Assembly (NCBI GenBank): GCA_050246595.1
Contig: JBFWVT010000035.1
Coordinates: 1 to 52,973 of the forward strand
Direction: 5' to 3'
Origin: DATARH01 sp050246595
Lineage (GTDB): Bacteria; Pseudomonadota; Alphaproteobacteria; ATCC43930; CGMCC-115725
DNA: 52,973 bases
Made by a program: the position numbers and the translations under genes. The notes under the pieces are model-generated. The model had not been told where the DNA came from. It ran no database searches and saw only the letters and a list, made by a program, of their open reading frames with translations. Numbering within the stretch: position 1 is the first letter of the stretch; the number at the start of each line of letters is the position of its first letter. Positions 40,279-49,432 of the stretch are shown here, in pieces.

Positions 40279-41208
40279 TTGCCGCCTGTCGTCATCATCG
40301 CCGGGCCGACGGCGAGCGGGAAATCGGCGCTGGCGCTCCACTTGGCGGAGGCGTTCGGCGGCGCGATCATCAACGCCGACGCGCTGCAGATCTATCGCGA
40401 CCTGCCGATCCTGACGGCCTGGCCGGAGGAGGAGGCGCGGGCGCGCGTACCGCACCGTCTCTATGGCTGGCTTGACGCGTCGGAGCGCGGCTCGGCCGGG
40501 CGGTGGCGCGAGGCGGCGCTCGGCGAGATCGCCATTGCCCATCGTGCCGGCCGGCTGCCGATCGTGGTCGGCGGCACCGGTCTCTATCTGCGGGTGTTGC
40601 GCGACGGGCTTGCCGCGATCCCGCCGGTCCCGCCGGAAATCCGCGCCGAGGCCGCTCGACTGCATGGCGAGCTGGGCGGCGAGGGGTTTCGCGCGCTATT
40701 GGGAATGCTCGATCCGGAAGCGGCTTGCCGGCTCCCGCCGGAGGATCGGCAGCGGCTCATGCGCGCCTTCGAGGTGGTGCGCGCGACCGGAGCGCCGATC
40801 GGAACCTGGCAGCAGCGGCATGCCGTACCGGCGCCGTACCGCTTTGCCGCGATCCTGCTGATGCCGCCGCGCGAGACGCTGTACGCGGCTTGCAATCTCC
40901 GTTTCGAACGGATGATCGAGGCGGGGGTGCTCTCAGAGGCGGCGCGATTGGCGGCGCGCGGGCTTGCGCCCGATCTGCCGGCAATGAAAGCGGTCGGGCT
41001 GCCCGAACTGCTGTGTCATCTGCGCGGCGACATCCCGCTCGGCGAGGCGGTCGCGCTGGCAACGCGCGCGACAAGGCGTTATGCGAAGCGCCAGATGACA
41101 TGGTTTCGCCACCAGATGGCGGCGGAGCTGGTTCTCAGTGAGCAATATTCGGAAAGTTTGCTGCACCGCTCCTGTCATTTTGTTGACCGCTTTCTGTTGA
41201 CCGGCTGA
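40279..41208 (+). CDS. miaA: tRNA dimethylallyltransferase MiaA
   Basis: MiaA isopentenylates A37 of tRNAs reading UNN codons. The 309-residue protein shows VIIAGPTASGKSALALHLAE (P-loop), INADALQIYRDLPILTA, VGGTGLYLRVLRDGLA and TRRYAKRQMTWFRHQ near the end. The only in-frame start near the P-loop is a TTG at 40279 with a weak ribosome-binding site. It precedes the ilv operon, a common alphaproteobacterial order. Confidence 0.93.
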   Translation: MPPVVIIAGPTASGKSALALHLAEAFGGAIINADALQIYRDLPILTAWPEEEARARVPHRLYGWLDASERGSAGRWREAALGEIAIAHRAGRLPIVVGGTGLYLRVLRDGLAAIPPVPPEIRAEAARLHGELGGEGFRALLGMLDPEAACRLPPEDRQRLMRAFEVVRATGAPIGTWQQRHAVPAPYRFAAILLMPPRETLYAACNLRFERMIEAGVLSEAARLAARGLAPDLPAMKAVGLPELLCHLRGDIPLGEAVALATRATRRYAKRQMTWFRHQMAAELVLSEQYSESLLHRSCHFVDRFLLTG

Positions 41209-41297
41209 GCCTGGCTGATTAGGGTGCCGCTCCCCCGGACCGCCGCAAGGCAGGCCGCCGGGCGAGGCTTGCCCTTTCCTCCCTGATGGAGAGCATC

Positions 41298-43061
41298 ATG
41301 TCGGCCGAGCCGATCTGCGGAGCGGATATCGTCATCAAATCGCTCGTCGATCAGGGCGTCGATGTCGTATTCGGCTATCCCGGCGGCGCGGTGCTGCCGA
41401 TTTACGACTCGCTGTTCAAGCAGAACGCGCTGCGCCACATCCTGGTGCGCCAGGAAGGCGGCGCGGTGCATGCCGCCGAAGGCTATGCGCGCTCGACCGG
41501 CAAGGTCGGGGTCGTGCTGGTGACGAGCGGTCCCGGTGCGACCAATGCGGTGACCGGGCTGACCGATGCGCTGATGGACTCGGTGCCGATCGTCTGTCTG
41601 ACGGGGCAGGTGCCGACGCATCTGATCGGCAACGACGCGTTTCAGGAAGCCGACACGACCGGCATCACGCGGCCCTGCACCAAGCACAATTACCTCGTCA
41701 AGGATGTCGCCGACCTCGGGCGCATTTTGCACGAGGCGTTTTATGTCGCGCGCAGCGGACGACCCGGTCCGGTCGTCGTCGATCTGCCAAAGGACGTTCT
41801 GTTCGCATCCACCGAATACGCTCCGCCCGAGCAGGCGACGCACAAGACCTACCGGCCGCAAGTGCAGCCCGACCCGGCGCGCATCGCCGAGGCCGTGCAA
41901 CTGATCGCGGCGGCGAAACGGCCGCTGTTTTACGGCGGCGGCGGGCTGATCAATTCCGGCCCCGAAGCCTGCGCCCGCTTTGCCGAATTCGTGCGGCTGG
42001 TCGATGCGCCGTGCACCTTGACCCTGATGGGGCTTGGTGCGTTCCCGGCGAGCGATCCGCATTTTATCGGCATGGTCGGCATGCACGGCCTCTATGAGGC
42101 GAACATGGCGATGCATGATTGCGATGTGATGATCGCGGTCGGCTCGCGCTTTGACGACCGGGTTACCGGACGGCTCAACGCGTTTTCTCCGAATTCGAAG
42201 AAAATCCATATCGATATCGACCCGTCCTCGATCAACAAGAATGTGCGGGTCGACGTACCATTGCTCGGCGATTGCGGCGAGACGCTGGCGGCCTTGCTCG
42301 CCGTCTGGCGCAAGATGGGGCCGCGGAGCGACGGGACGGCGCGCAACGCGTGGTGGCGGCAGATCGCTTCATGGCGGGCGCGCGACTGTCTGCGCTACGA
42401 CCGGTCGCGCAAGGACATCATCAAGCCGCAATACGCGCTCGAACGGCTCTACGCGCTGACCCGCGAACGCGATCCGTACATCACGACCGAGGTCGGCCAG
42501 CACCAGATGTGGGCGGCGCAGTTCTTCAAGTTCGACAGACCCAACCGCTGGATGACCTCGGGCGGACTCGGCACGATGGGCTATGGTCTGCCGGCCGCGA
42601 TGGGCGTGCAGGTGGCGTACCCCGACGCGCTCGTCATCGATGTCGCCGGCGAAGCCTCGATCCTGATGAACATCCAGGAGATGTCGACGATCGCGCAGTA
42701 CCGGCTGCCGGTGAAGGTGTTCATCCTGAACAACCAGTATATGGGGATGGTGCGGCAGTGGCAGGAGCTGCTGCATGGCGGCCGCTATTCGGAGAGCTAC
42801 ACCGCGGCCCTGCCCGATTTTGTCAAATTGGCCGATGCGTTCGGCGCGGTCGGGCGGCGCATCGAGCGGCCCGACGAGGTGGACGACGCGATCCGCGAGA
42901 TGATCGAGACGCCGCGCGCCTATGTGCTCGATGTCGTCGTCGATCAGGTCGAGAACTGTTTTCCGATGATCCCGTCCGGCGCCGCCCATAACGAGATGCT
43001 GCTCGGCCCCCAGGACAAGGCCGAACGGCCGGTCTCGGAAGAAGGCATGGTGCTGGTGTGA
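41298..43061 (+). CDS. ilvB: Acetolactate synthase large subunit
   Basis: The thiamin-diphosphate enzyme that makes acetolactate or acetohydroxybutyrate, the first committed step of branched-chain amino acid synthesis. The 587-residue protein has FGYPGGAVLPIYD, VRQEGGAVHAAEGYAR with the catalytic Glu, TSGPGATNAVTGL and, in the ThDP/Mg site, DVAGEASILMNIQEMSTI and ILNNQYMGMVRQWQ. The canonical GDGS is GEAS here. The ATG at 41298 follows GGAGAG; an ATG four codons earlier is the alternative. Confidence 0.95.
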   Translation: MSAEPICGADIVIKSLVDQGVDVVFGYPGGAVLPIYDSLFKQNALRHILVRQEGGAVHAAEGYARSTGKVGVVLVTSGPGATNAVTGLTDALMDSVPIVCLTGQVPTHLIGNDAFQEADTTGITRPCTKHNYLVKDVADLGRILHEAFYVARSGRPGPVVVDLPKDVLFASTEYAPPEQATHKTYRPQVQPDPARIAEAVQLIAAAKRPLFYGGGGLINSGPEACARFAEFVRLVDAPCTLTLMGLGAFPASDPHFIGMVGMHGLYEANMAMHDCDVMIAVGSRFDDRVTGRLNAFSPNSKKIHIDIDPSSINKNVRVDVPLLGDCGETLAALLAVWRKMGPRSDGTARNAWWRQIASWRARDCLRYDRSRKDIIKPQYALERLYALTRERDPYITTEVGQHQMWAAQFFKFDRPNRWMTSGGLGTMGYGLPAAMGVQVAYPDALVIDVAGEASILMNIQEMSTIAQYRLPVKVFILNNQYMGMVRQWQELLHGGRYSESYTAALPDFVKLADAFGAVGRRIERPDEVDDAIREMIETPRAYVLDVVVDQVENCFPMIPSGAAHNEMLLGPQDKAERPVSEEGMVLV

Positions 43062-43083
43062 TGACCCGCTCCGGTACTGGAAT

Positions 43084-43182
43084 GCCCTCACCCGCCTCCC
43101 CCGGATCAAGTCCGGGGTCGGCACCCTCTCCCGCAATGCGGGAGAGGGGGGACCCGTCGCGCAAGCGGCAGGGGGGTGAGGG
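43084..43182. repeat. Palindromic repeat between ilvB and ilvH
   Basis: An outer inverted pair (CCCTCACCC and GGGGTGAGGG) encloses CGGATCAAGTCCGG at 43101-43114 and CCCTCTCCCGCAATGCGGGAGAGGG, a strong hairpin. It sits inside the ilv operon and could attenuate or stabilise the message. Confidence 0.65.
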
Positions 43183-43191
43183 TATCCCTTG

Positions 43192-43698
43192 ATGTCCGAC
43201 CCCATCGAACGGCACACGATCGCCGTGCTCGTCGATAACGAGCCGGGGGTGCTGGCGCGCGTCATCGGGCTGTTCTCCGGGCGCGGCTACAATATCGAGA
43301 GTCTGACCGTCGCCGAGGTGGACCGCCGCGAGAAGCTGTCACGCATCACGATCGTGACCACGGGCACACCGATGATCATCGAGCAGATCAAGGCGCAGCT
43401 GTCGCGGCTCGTGCCGGTCCACGGGGTCCGCGACCTGACCGAGCAAGGTCCGTTTGTCGAGCGCGAGATGGCGCTGATCAAGGTTGTCGGAAAGGGCGAC
43501 TCGCGCATCGAGGCATTGCGGCTGGCCGACATCTTCCGCGCCCGCGTCGTCGATACGACGATCGAGAGCTTTGTCTTCGAGATGACCGGCTCGGCCGAAA
43601 AGCTCAACGCCTTTATCACGCTGATGGAGCCGCTGGGCCTCGCCGAGGTGTCGCGCACCGGCGCCGTCGCGATCGCCCGCGGCGCGGGGCGGTTTTGA
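43192..43698 (+). CDS. ilvH: Acetolactate synthase small (regulatory) subunit
   Basis: A 168-residue regulatory subunit giving valine feedback control. The ACT domain has HTIAVLVDNEPGVLARVIGL then FSGRGYNIESLTV, followed by LVPVHGVRDLTEQ and EREMALIKVVGKG. The length is typical for the short IlvN/IlvH type. The ATG at 43192 is used; a TTG just before it is less likely. Confidence 0.95.
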   Translation: MSDPIERHTIAVLVDNEPGVLARVIGLFSGRGYNIESLTVAEVDRREKLSRITIVTTGTPMIIEQIKAQLSRLVPVHGVRDLTEQGPFVEREMALIKVVGKGDSRIEALRLADIFRARVVDTTIESFVFEMTGSAEKLNAFITLMEPLGLAEVSRTGAVAIARGAGRF

Positions 43699-43759
43699 GA
43701 CGGGTAGCTAACATACGAGCTATAACTCAGAAGAAGCCGGACGGACGAGAGAGGAACCG

Positions 43760-44842
43760 ATGACCAGGGTGGCGAAGATTCTTATCGCCGGATTAGTGGC
43801 GCTGGTCGGGCTCGGGCTTTGCGACCGGAGCGCGCTGGCCGAGGGGCCGTGCGCTCCGGCCGGCAACCTGCATTTCGTCTGCGACGCGATAAACGCAGAA
43901 GACCTAGTGCAGGTACCGGGAACCGATTGGATGATCGCCAGCGGCTTTGCCGGTGGCAGCGCGTCGGTCGGGCATCTCTATCTTATTAACACCCGCGACA
44001 AATCGCTGAAGGTGCTGTTTCCAGGCGATCACCCGGTAATCCGCAGGAATAAAGAGGTTTATCCCGACTGCCCCGGCGCGCCCGACCTCACGAAATTCTC
44101 AACCCACGGGATCAATCTGCGGCGCGGCAACAACGGCCACAACACGCTCTATGTCGTCAACCATGGCGGCCGGGAAGCGATCGAACTTTTCGATCTCGAT
44201 ACCGGAAAAGGCGAACCGATCGTTTCCTGGGTTGGTTGTGCGGTAATGCCGCCGCATGCTTGGCCCAATTCGGTTGCGCCGCTGCCCGATGGCGGCATCG
44301 TTGTCACCAGCATGTTCAACCCCGGTGACAAGGCCTTCCCGGACAAGCTGGACCGCGGAGAGAATACCGGCGCAGTCTATGAATGGCACCGCGGAAAAGG
44401 CTTCACGCAGGTTCCCGGCAGCGAGATGTCCGGCGCCAACGGGGTCGAGGTATCGCCGGACGGCATATGGATTTACGTTGCTGCCTGGGGCAGCAAGGCA
44501 CTCGTGCGTCTGCCGCGTGGCGGCGCGACCGGGCAGCGCACCGAACTTCCGGCTGGCTTTCTTGTCGATAATCTGCGCTGGGGACCCGACGGGATGCTCT
44601 GGGTGACCGGACAGGATGTGCCGGCGAAGGACGTCTTCGGCTGCTTCGAAAGCAAGGCGACGCGCTGCACCCAACCCTGGCGCATCGCCAAGCTGGATAC
44701 GAATGCGATGAAGCTCATGCCTGTCGCCAGTGAGAGCGGCAATCCGGCGTTCGGCGATGCGACGGTCGCTTTGCCCCTCGGTAACGAAATCTTCGTAGGC
44801 ACGTTCCGTGGCGATCGGATCGCCTATATGCCTGCGAAATAG
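43760..44842 (+). CDS. Secreted beta-propeller protein, SMP-30/gluconolactonase or arylesterase-like
   Basis: A 360-residue protein with a signal peptide (ILIAGLVALVGLGLCDRSALA, cleaved near AEG) and a six-bladed propeller pattern: FSTHGINLRRGNNGHNTLYV with VNHGGREAIELF, PHAWPNSVAPLPDGGIVVTS, GANGVEVSPDGIWIYVAAWG and DNLRWGPDGMLWVTGQ. Such proteins are Ca-dependent lactonases or esterases. It lies between ilvH and ilvC, where most relatives have no gene, and its DNA is locally less GC-rich than the ilv genes; it looks like an insertion into the operon. Confidence 0.78.
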   Translation: MTRVAKILIAGLVALVGLGLCDRSALAEGPCAPAGNLHFVCDAINAEDLVQVPGTDWMIASGFAGGSASVGHLYLINTRDKSLKVLFPGDHPVIRRNKEVYPDCPGAPDLTKFSTHGINLRRGNNGHNTLYVVNHGGREAIELFDLDTGKGEPIVSWVGCAVMPPHAWPNSVAPLPDGGIVVTSMFNPGDKAFPDKLDRGENTGAVYEWHRGKGFTQVPGSEMSGANGVEVSPDGIWIYVAAWGSKALVRLPRGGATGQRTELPAGFLVDNLRWGPDGMLWVTGQDVPAKDVFGCFESKATRCTQPWRIAKLDTNAMKLMPVASESGNPAFGDATVALPLGNEIFVGTFRGDRIAYMPAK

Positions 44843-44886
44843 GCGAAACGGCCCAGACCCGGCCCACCAACTAAAGGAGACCCCTG

Positions 44887-45906
44887 ATGCGCGTCTATTA
44901 CGACCGCGATGCGGATGTGAATTTGGTCAAGTCGAAAAAGGTTGCGGTCATCGGCTATGGCAGCCAGGGCCACGCGCACGCCAACAATCTGCGCGACAGC
45001 GGTGTCAAGGATGTCGTCGTTGCATTGCGGCCGGGATCGCCCTCGGCACAGAAGGCCGAGAATGCCGGGTTCAAGGTGCTGACCAATACCGAAGCCGCCA
45101 AATGGGCCGACATCGTCATGGTGCTGGCGCCCGACGAATTGCAGGCGGGGCTGTACAACAACGAACTCAAGCCCAACATGCGCGACGGCACCGCGCTCGC
45201 GGTGGCGCACGGTCTCAGCATCCATTTCCGGCTGATCGAGCCGCGCCCGGACATGGATGTGTTCATGATCGCGCCAAAGGGGCCGGGGCACACGGTGCGC
45301 TCGGAATATCTGCGCGGCGGCGGCGTGCCGTGCCTTGTCGCGGTCGATCAGAACCCCTCCGGCAACGCGCTCGAAATCGCGCTGTCCTATGCCTCGGCGA
45401 TCGGCGGCGGGCGGGCCGGCGTTATCGAGACGACATTCCGCGAGGAATGCGAGACCGATCTGTTTGGTGAGCAGTCGGTGCTGTGCGGCGGGCTGACCTC
45501 GCTGATCCTGGCCGGGTTCGAGACCCTGGTCGAGGCCGGCTACGCGCCCGAGATGGCCTATTTCGAGTGCTGTCACGAGGTCAAGCTGATCGTCGATCTG
45601 ATCTATGAGGGCGGCATCGCCAATATGCGCTATTCGGTGTCGAACACGGCCGAGTACGGCGATTATTCGCGCGGTCCCCGGATTATCGACGAGCATGTCC
45701 GCGCCGAGATGAAAAAGGTGCTGGCGGAGATTCAATCCGGCCGCTTTGCGCGCGAATGGGTGCTGGAGAACAATGCCGGCCAGCCGAGCTTCAAGGCGAT
45801 GCGCCGCGGCGCCGCAACGCACCAGATCGAAGAGGTCGGCGAGCGGCTGCGCGCGATGATGCCGTGGATCAAGCAGAACGCGCTGGTCGATAAGAGCAAG
45901 AATTAG
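44887..45906 (+). CDS. ilvC: Ketol-acid reductoisomerase
   Basis: IlvC isomerises and reduces acetolactate in valine and isoleucine synthesis. The 339-residue class I enzyme has VAVIGYGSQGHAHANNLRDS for NADPH, VLAPDELQAGLY, AHGLSIHF, IAPKGPGHTVRSEYL and the metal-binding ETTFREECETDLFGEQSVLC and FECCHEVKLIVDLIYEGG. The length is exactly typical. AAAGGAG precedes the ATG. A hairpin at 45933-45957 follows. Confidence 0.97.
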   Translation: MRVYYDRDADVNLVKSKKVAVIGYGSQGHAHANNLRDSGVKDVVVALRPGSPSAQKAENAGFKVLTNTEAAKWADIVMVLAPDELQAGLYNNELKPNMRDGTALAVAHGLSIHFRLIEPRPDMDVFMIAPKGPGHTVRSEYLRGGGVPCLVAVDQNPSGNALEIALSYASAIGGGRAGVIETTFREECETDLFGEQSVLCGGLTSLILAGFETLVEAGYAPEMAYFECCHEVKLIVDLIYEGGIANMRYSVSNTAEYGDYSRGPRIIDEHVRAEMKKVLAEIQSGRFAREWVLENNAGQPSFKAMRRGAATHQIEEVGERLRAMMPWIKQNALVDKSKN

Positions 45907-45932
45907 AGCTGCACGCAGTTGGGGCGCACACC

Positions 45933-46027
45933 CCCTCTCCCCCAATGGGGGAGAGGGCTGGGGTGAGGGGCAGATTCCAAAGCGGTTGCCGATACCCACC
46001 TCACCCTCCCAGCGCTTACGCGCTGGG
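45933..46027. repeat. Hairpins after ilvC, candidate terminator region
   Basis: CCCTCTCCCCC (45933-45943) pairs exactly with GGGGGAGAGGG (45947-45957). A second exact stem, CCCAGCGC/GCGCTGGG with loop TTAC, lies at 46008-46027. No T tract follows. The same kind of element recurs in the ilvB-ilvH gap and before the methyltransferase gene. Confidence 0.65.
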
Positions 46028-46102
46028 CCCCTCCCTCTCCCCTCTGAAGGGTGGAGAGGGTATGTTTGTACATTGCCGACCAGGGGGGATGGGGAGGACG
46101 GG

Positions 46103-47302
46103 ATGCCGGTTATCGAAGCCATTGTCGGGGTTCATGACGAGTTGACCCAGTGGCGGCGCGACATCCACGCGCATCCCGAGCTGGGGTTCGAGGAGCGCCG
46201 CACCTCCGACCTGGTCGCCGCACGGCTCGCCGAATTCGGGATCGAGGTGCATCGCGGCTTAGGCAAGACCGGAGTCGTCGGGAGGCTGCGGGTCGGCAAC
46301 TCGCCGCGCACGATCGGGTTGCGCGCCGATATCGACTGCCTGCCGATCCAGGAGGCCAACGATTTCGCGCATCGCTCCGCCTATGACGGCCGCATGCACG
46401 CCTGCGGTCATGACGGGCACACGACAATGCTGCTCGGCGCGGCGCGCTATCTGGCGCAAAGCCGCAATTTCGACGGCACCGTGCATTTCATCTTTCAGCC
46501 GGCCGAGGAGGGGCGCGGCGGCGCCGAGGCGATGATCCGCGACGGGCTGTTCGACGAATTCCCGTGCGATGTCGTGTTCGGCATGCACAATCGGCCGGGG
46601 CTGGCGGTCGGCAAATTCCAGATCCGCAACGGCGCGATGATGGCCGGCGGCGCGTTTTTCGATATCGCAATCACCGGCAAGGGCGCGCACGGCGCCCGGC
46701 CCGAGGTCGGCATCGACCCGGTGCTGGTCGCCAGCCACATCACGACGGCATTGCAGTCGATCGTGTCGCGCAATGCCCGGCCGGTCGATACGGTCGTCGT
46801 CAGCGTCACGCAGATCCAGGGCGGCGACGCCTATAACGTGATCCCTGAGCGGGCCGTATTGCGCGGCACCGTGCGCTGCTTCAGCCGCGATGCGATGACG
46901 ATGGTCGAAGAGCGGATGCGGATGATCGCGGAGGGCGTCGCCGCCGGGTTCGGCGCGACCGCCGGTCTTGATTTCCGCTACCTGTTTCCGCCGCTGGTCA
47001 ACCATGTGGACGAGACCCGGTTTATCGCCGATTGCGCCGCCGATATCGTCGGCGAGGAGAACGTCAACCGGCATGGGCCGGTCACGATGGCCTCGGAGGA
47101 TTTCTCGTACATGCTCGAACAGATACCGGGCGCCTATATCCAGATCGGCAACGGCGACGGCGCGGGCGCCTGCGAGGTGCACAATCCGGGCTACGATTTC
47201 AACGACAGGGCGCTGCCGCTCGGGGCCTCACTGTTTGCCCGGCTCGTCGAGCGGCGGCTGGCGCGCCTGGGGCGGGGGGAGGCGGACGCCGCCGCGGCGT
47301 GA
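46103..47302 (+). CDS. M20-family amidohydrolase (hippurate hydrolase/aminoacylase-like)
   Basis: A 399-residue zinc-dependent peptidase-family amidohydrolase. RRDIHAHPELGFEERRTSDL near the start, GLRADIDCLPIQE, MHACGHDGHTTMLLGAA (metal Cys and His), FIFQPAEEGRGGAEAMI with the catalytic Glu, FGMHNRPGLAVG and ASEDFSYMLEQIPG are standard. The substrate is likely an N-acyl or indole conjugate of an amino acid. GGGGAGGA precedes the ATG at 46103. It overlaps the next gene by GTGA. Confidence 0.9.
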   Translation: MPVIEAIVGVHDELTQWRRDIHAHPELGFEERRTSDLVAARLAEFGIEVHRGLGKTGVVGRLRVGNSPRTIGLRADIDCLPIQEANDFAHRSAYDGRMHACGHDGHTTMLLGAARYLAQSRNFDGTVHFIFQPAEEGRGGAEAMIRDGLFDEFPCDVVFGMHNRPGLAVGKFQIRNGAMMAGGAFFDIAITGKGAHGARPEVGIDPVLVASHITTALQSIVSRNARPVDTVVVSVTQIQGGDAYNVIPERAVLRGTVRCFSRDAMTMVEERMRMIAEGVAAGFGATAGLDFRYLFPPLVNHVDETRFIADCAADIVGEENVNRHGPVTMASEDFSYMLEQIPGAYIQIGNGDGAGACEVHNPGYDFNDRALPLGASLFARLVERRLARLGRGEADAAAA

Positions 47303-47595
47303 GATATCTGCTGCTCGGCGCGTGGGCCGTCTTTCTGCTCGATCTGGTCGTCATCCTGCAACTGGTCTACAACCTGCTGATCCTGCGCGACGACCCCACG
47401 GCCCAGACCGCAGCGCGCGGGCTGCTGGTTCTGCTCGGACCGCTGCTGGCCGGAACCGGTGTGCTGCTGATCGTCAGCACATGGCTGCGCAGCCGCGGCG
47501 GGCTGTGGATCGCTTTTGGTCTCGGCGCGATCCCGCTGTTCTTTGCGATCAACACGGTCATCGAGGGGTTCTGGCGAGGAGCGCCCGCGCCGTGA
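47299..47595 (+). CDS. Small membrane protein, first of a tandem paralogous pair (98 residues)
   Basis: The GTG at 47299 overlaps the stop of the amidohydrolase gene (GTGA). The protein has three hydrophobic segments: RYLLLGAWAVFLLDLVVIL, a middle one around LLVLLGPLLAGTGVLLIV, and one around GLWIAFGLGAIPLFFAI. Its N-terminus resembles the next gene's (LLxGAWxVFxLDxVxxL) and the two have equal length, so they are probably duplicates. The function is unknown. Confidence 0.7.
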   Translation: MRYLLLGAWAVFLLDLVVILQLVYNLLILRDDPTAQTAARGLLVLLGPLLAGTGVLLIVSTWLRSRGGLWIAFGLGAIPLFFAINTVIEGFWRGAPAP

Positions 47596-47619
47596 ACAGC
47601 CGGCCGTGAACGGCGCACG

Positions 47620-47916
47620 ATGAACAAGCTGCTGATCGGCGCCTGGATCGTCTTCGCGCTCGACTTCGTGATTCTGTTGCTGATGATTCGCGAACTCGGG
47701 ACGGCGGAGTTGAGCGAGGCCGACCGCGAATTCGCCGTGTCGATCATTTGGCGGTTCGCGATCTGGATAGGCGCGGTCAATCTCGCGCTCCTCGTCGGCT
47801 GGTGGCGGGAAAGCCGTGCCTGGTTGTGGGTCGCCCTGGCCGGAGGCGGTCTGCCGCTGTTATGGGCTTGGGCGATGGCGGTGCAGGCGATCACCGACGC
47901 GGCGAGCGGGTCGTAG
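47620..47916 (+). CDS. Small membrane protein, second of a tandem paralogous pair (98 residues)
   Basis: A 98-residue protein with three hydrophobic segments: MNKLLIGAWIVFALDFVILL, then IWRFAIWIGAVNLALLVGWW and WLWVALAGGGLPLLWAWAMA. It has the same length and N-terminal pattern as the preceding gene, 24 bases upstream. No known family was recognised. Both could form a hetero-oligomer linked to the amidohydrolase or be independent. Confidence 0.7.
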   Translation: MNKLLIGAWIVFALDFVILLLMIRELGTAELSEADREFAVSIIWRFAIWIGAVNLALLVGWWRESRAWLWVALAGGGLPLLWAWAMAVQAITDAASGS

Positions 47917-47930
47917 TAGGATGGGCTGAC

Positions 47931-47946
47931 CCCGGCGAAAGCCGGG
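47931..47946. repeat. Short palindromic repeat
   Basis: CCCGGCGAAAGCCGGG, the same hairpin as near 36463 and, in reverse orientation with small changes, near 25016. Confidence 0.6.
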
Positions 47947-48062
47947 GGAAGCCATACCGTCGCCGGCGATGCGAGCGGACCCCAATAGCGGTAGCAATAG
48001 CAATCGGGCGGCCGGGGTGGTAATGAGTCGGGGAGCGATCGCCGTTCCGCGGGAGGAAGATC

Positions 48063-49304
48063 ATGGCTGAATTGGGCGTCGAGCTGGATTGTCTCGAAGG
48101 CATCAAAATTGTCGATTTCACACAATTCGAGGCGGGACCGTCCTGCACCGAGTCGCTGGCCTGGCTCGGGGCGGAAGTCGTCAAGATCGAGAACCCGACG
48201 GTCGGCGACCCCGGCCGCAGGCTGGCGGGACCCGGCGCGCCCGACAAGGACCCCTGGTATTTCCACCAGTTCAACGCCAACAAGAAGTCGTTGACGGTCA
48301 ATCTGAAGTCGCCGCGCGGTCTCGAAATCGTCAAGTCGCTGCTGGCGAAGGCCGATGTCACGGTCGAGAACATGGCGCCGGGCACGATCGAGCGCCTGGG
48401 CCTGGGCTATGACGAGGTCAAAAAGATCAACCCCGGCATCATCTACTGCCAGGTCAAGGGGTTCGGCACCGGCAGCCCCTACGAGAAAAATCTCGCCTTC
48501 GACATGATCGCGCAGGCCGCCGGCGGGCCGACCAGCGTTACCGGCTACGGCGACCGCCCGCCGGTCAAGCCCGGTCCGTCCTTTGGCGACACCGGCACCG
48601 GCATGCTGATGGCGATCAGCATCCTCGGCGCGCTGTACAAAAGGCAGAAGACCGGCCAGGGACGCCGGTTGCAGGTCGCAATGCAGGACGCGATGATCCA
48701 CTACATGCGCGTGCCGTTCTCGCGCACGCAGCTGACCGGAACGGCGCCGGAGCGCGGCGGCAGCGACAGGTCGCAACCGGGTGGGCTGGTGCCGTCGGCG
48801 CTGTATCCGTGCAAGCCGGGCGGGCCGAACGATTACGTCTACATCTTTTGCAGCCGCGCCAACCCGGAGCATTGGCGCCGTCTGATGCGGGTGATCGGGC
48901 GCGAGGATTTGATCGGCGACGCGCGTTACGACACGCAGGACGCGCGCAGCCAGCGTGCCGCCGAAGTCGATGAGATCATTTCGGCCTGGACCCGGCAGCA
49001 GACCAAGGAAGACGCGATGCGGCTGATCGGCGAGGCCGGGGTGCCGGCCGGCGCGGTGTTCGACACGGTCGAATTGATGGCCGACTCCTCGCTCGCCGAG
49101 CGCGGCATCATGCAGACGATCGAGCATCCGACGAGCGGCAAGGTCAAGATGCCGGCCTGGCCGGTGCGTTTCGACGGCGCGCCGCCGAAGGTCAAGCCGT
49201 CGCCGCTGCTGGGCGAGCATAATTCCGAGGTGCTTGGCTCCTGGCTCGGGATGGCGGCGCAGGAGATCGATGGGCTGAGGGCGGAAGGCATCATCGGTCG
49301 CTGA
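48063..49304 (+). CDS. Family III CoA-transferase (CaiB/BaiF)
   Basis: A 413-residue enzyme transferring CoA between carboxylic acids. IKIVDFTQFEAGPSCTESLA, LGAEVVKIENP, NANKKSLTVNLKSPRGLEI and PSFGDTGTGMLMAISILGAL, with the catalytic Asp in the last, are typical of formyl-CoA or related transferases. GAPAGAVFD-like VPAGAVFDTVELM and IEHPTSGKVKMPAWPVRF follow. The length is normal. The acids used cannot be told. Confidence 0.88.
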   Translation: MAELGVELDCLEGIKIVDFTQFEAGPSCTESLAWLGAEVVKIENPTVGDPGRRLAGPGAPDKDPWYFHQFNANKKSLTVNLKSPRGLEIVKSLLAKADVTVENMAPGTIERLGLGYDEVKKINPGIIYCQVKGFGTGSPYEKNLAFDMIAQAAGGPTSVTGYGDRPPVKPGPSFGDTGTGMLMAISILGALYKRQKTGQGRRLQVAMQDAMIHYMRVPFSRTQLTGTAPERGGSDRSQPGGLVPSALYPCKPGGPNDYVYIFCSRANPEHWRRLMRVIGREDLIGDARYDTQDARSQRAAEVDEIISAWTRQQTKEDAMRLIGEAGVPAGAVFDTVELMADSSLAERGIMQTIEHPTSGKVKMPAWPVRFDGAPPKVKPSPLLGEHNSEVLGSWLGMAAQEIDGLRAEGIIGR

Positions 49305-49432
49305 CAGCCGCGGCCGACGCCCCTCATTCCTTCCCTCTCCTCGACATCGGGAAGAGGGAGCCCTCTCGTCCGAGCCGCCCGCTTTGTCCCGCTTGTCGGG
49401 AAGGGGGCGCACCGTCTTCCGGGAGCTACCCC

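Noticed and set aside
47367..49412. 681-codon frame opposite the small membrane genes and the CoA-transferase
   Set aside because: Antisense to several well-supported genes, biased composition, no motif or ribosome-binding site.
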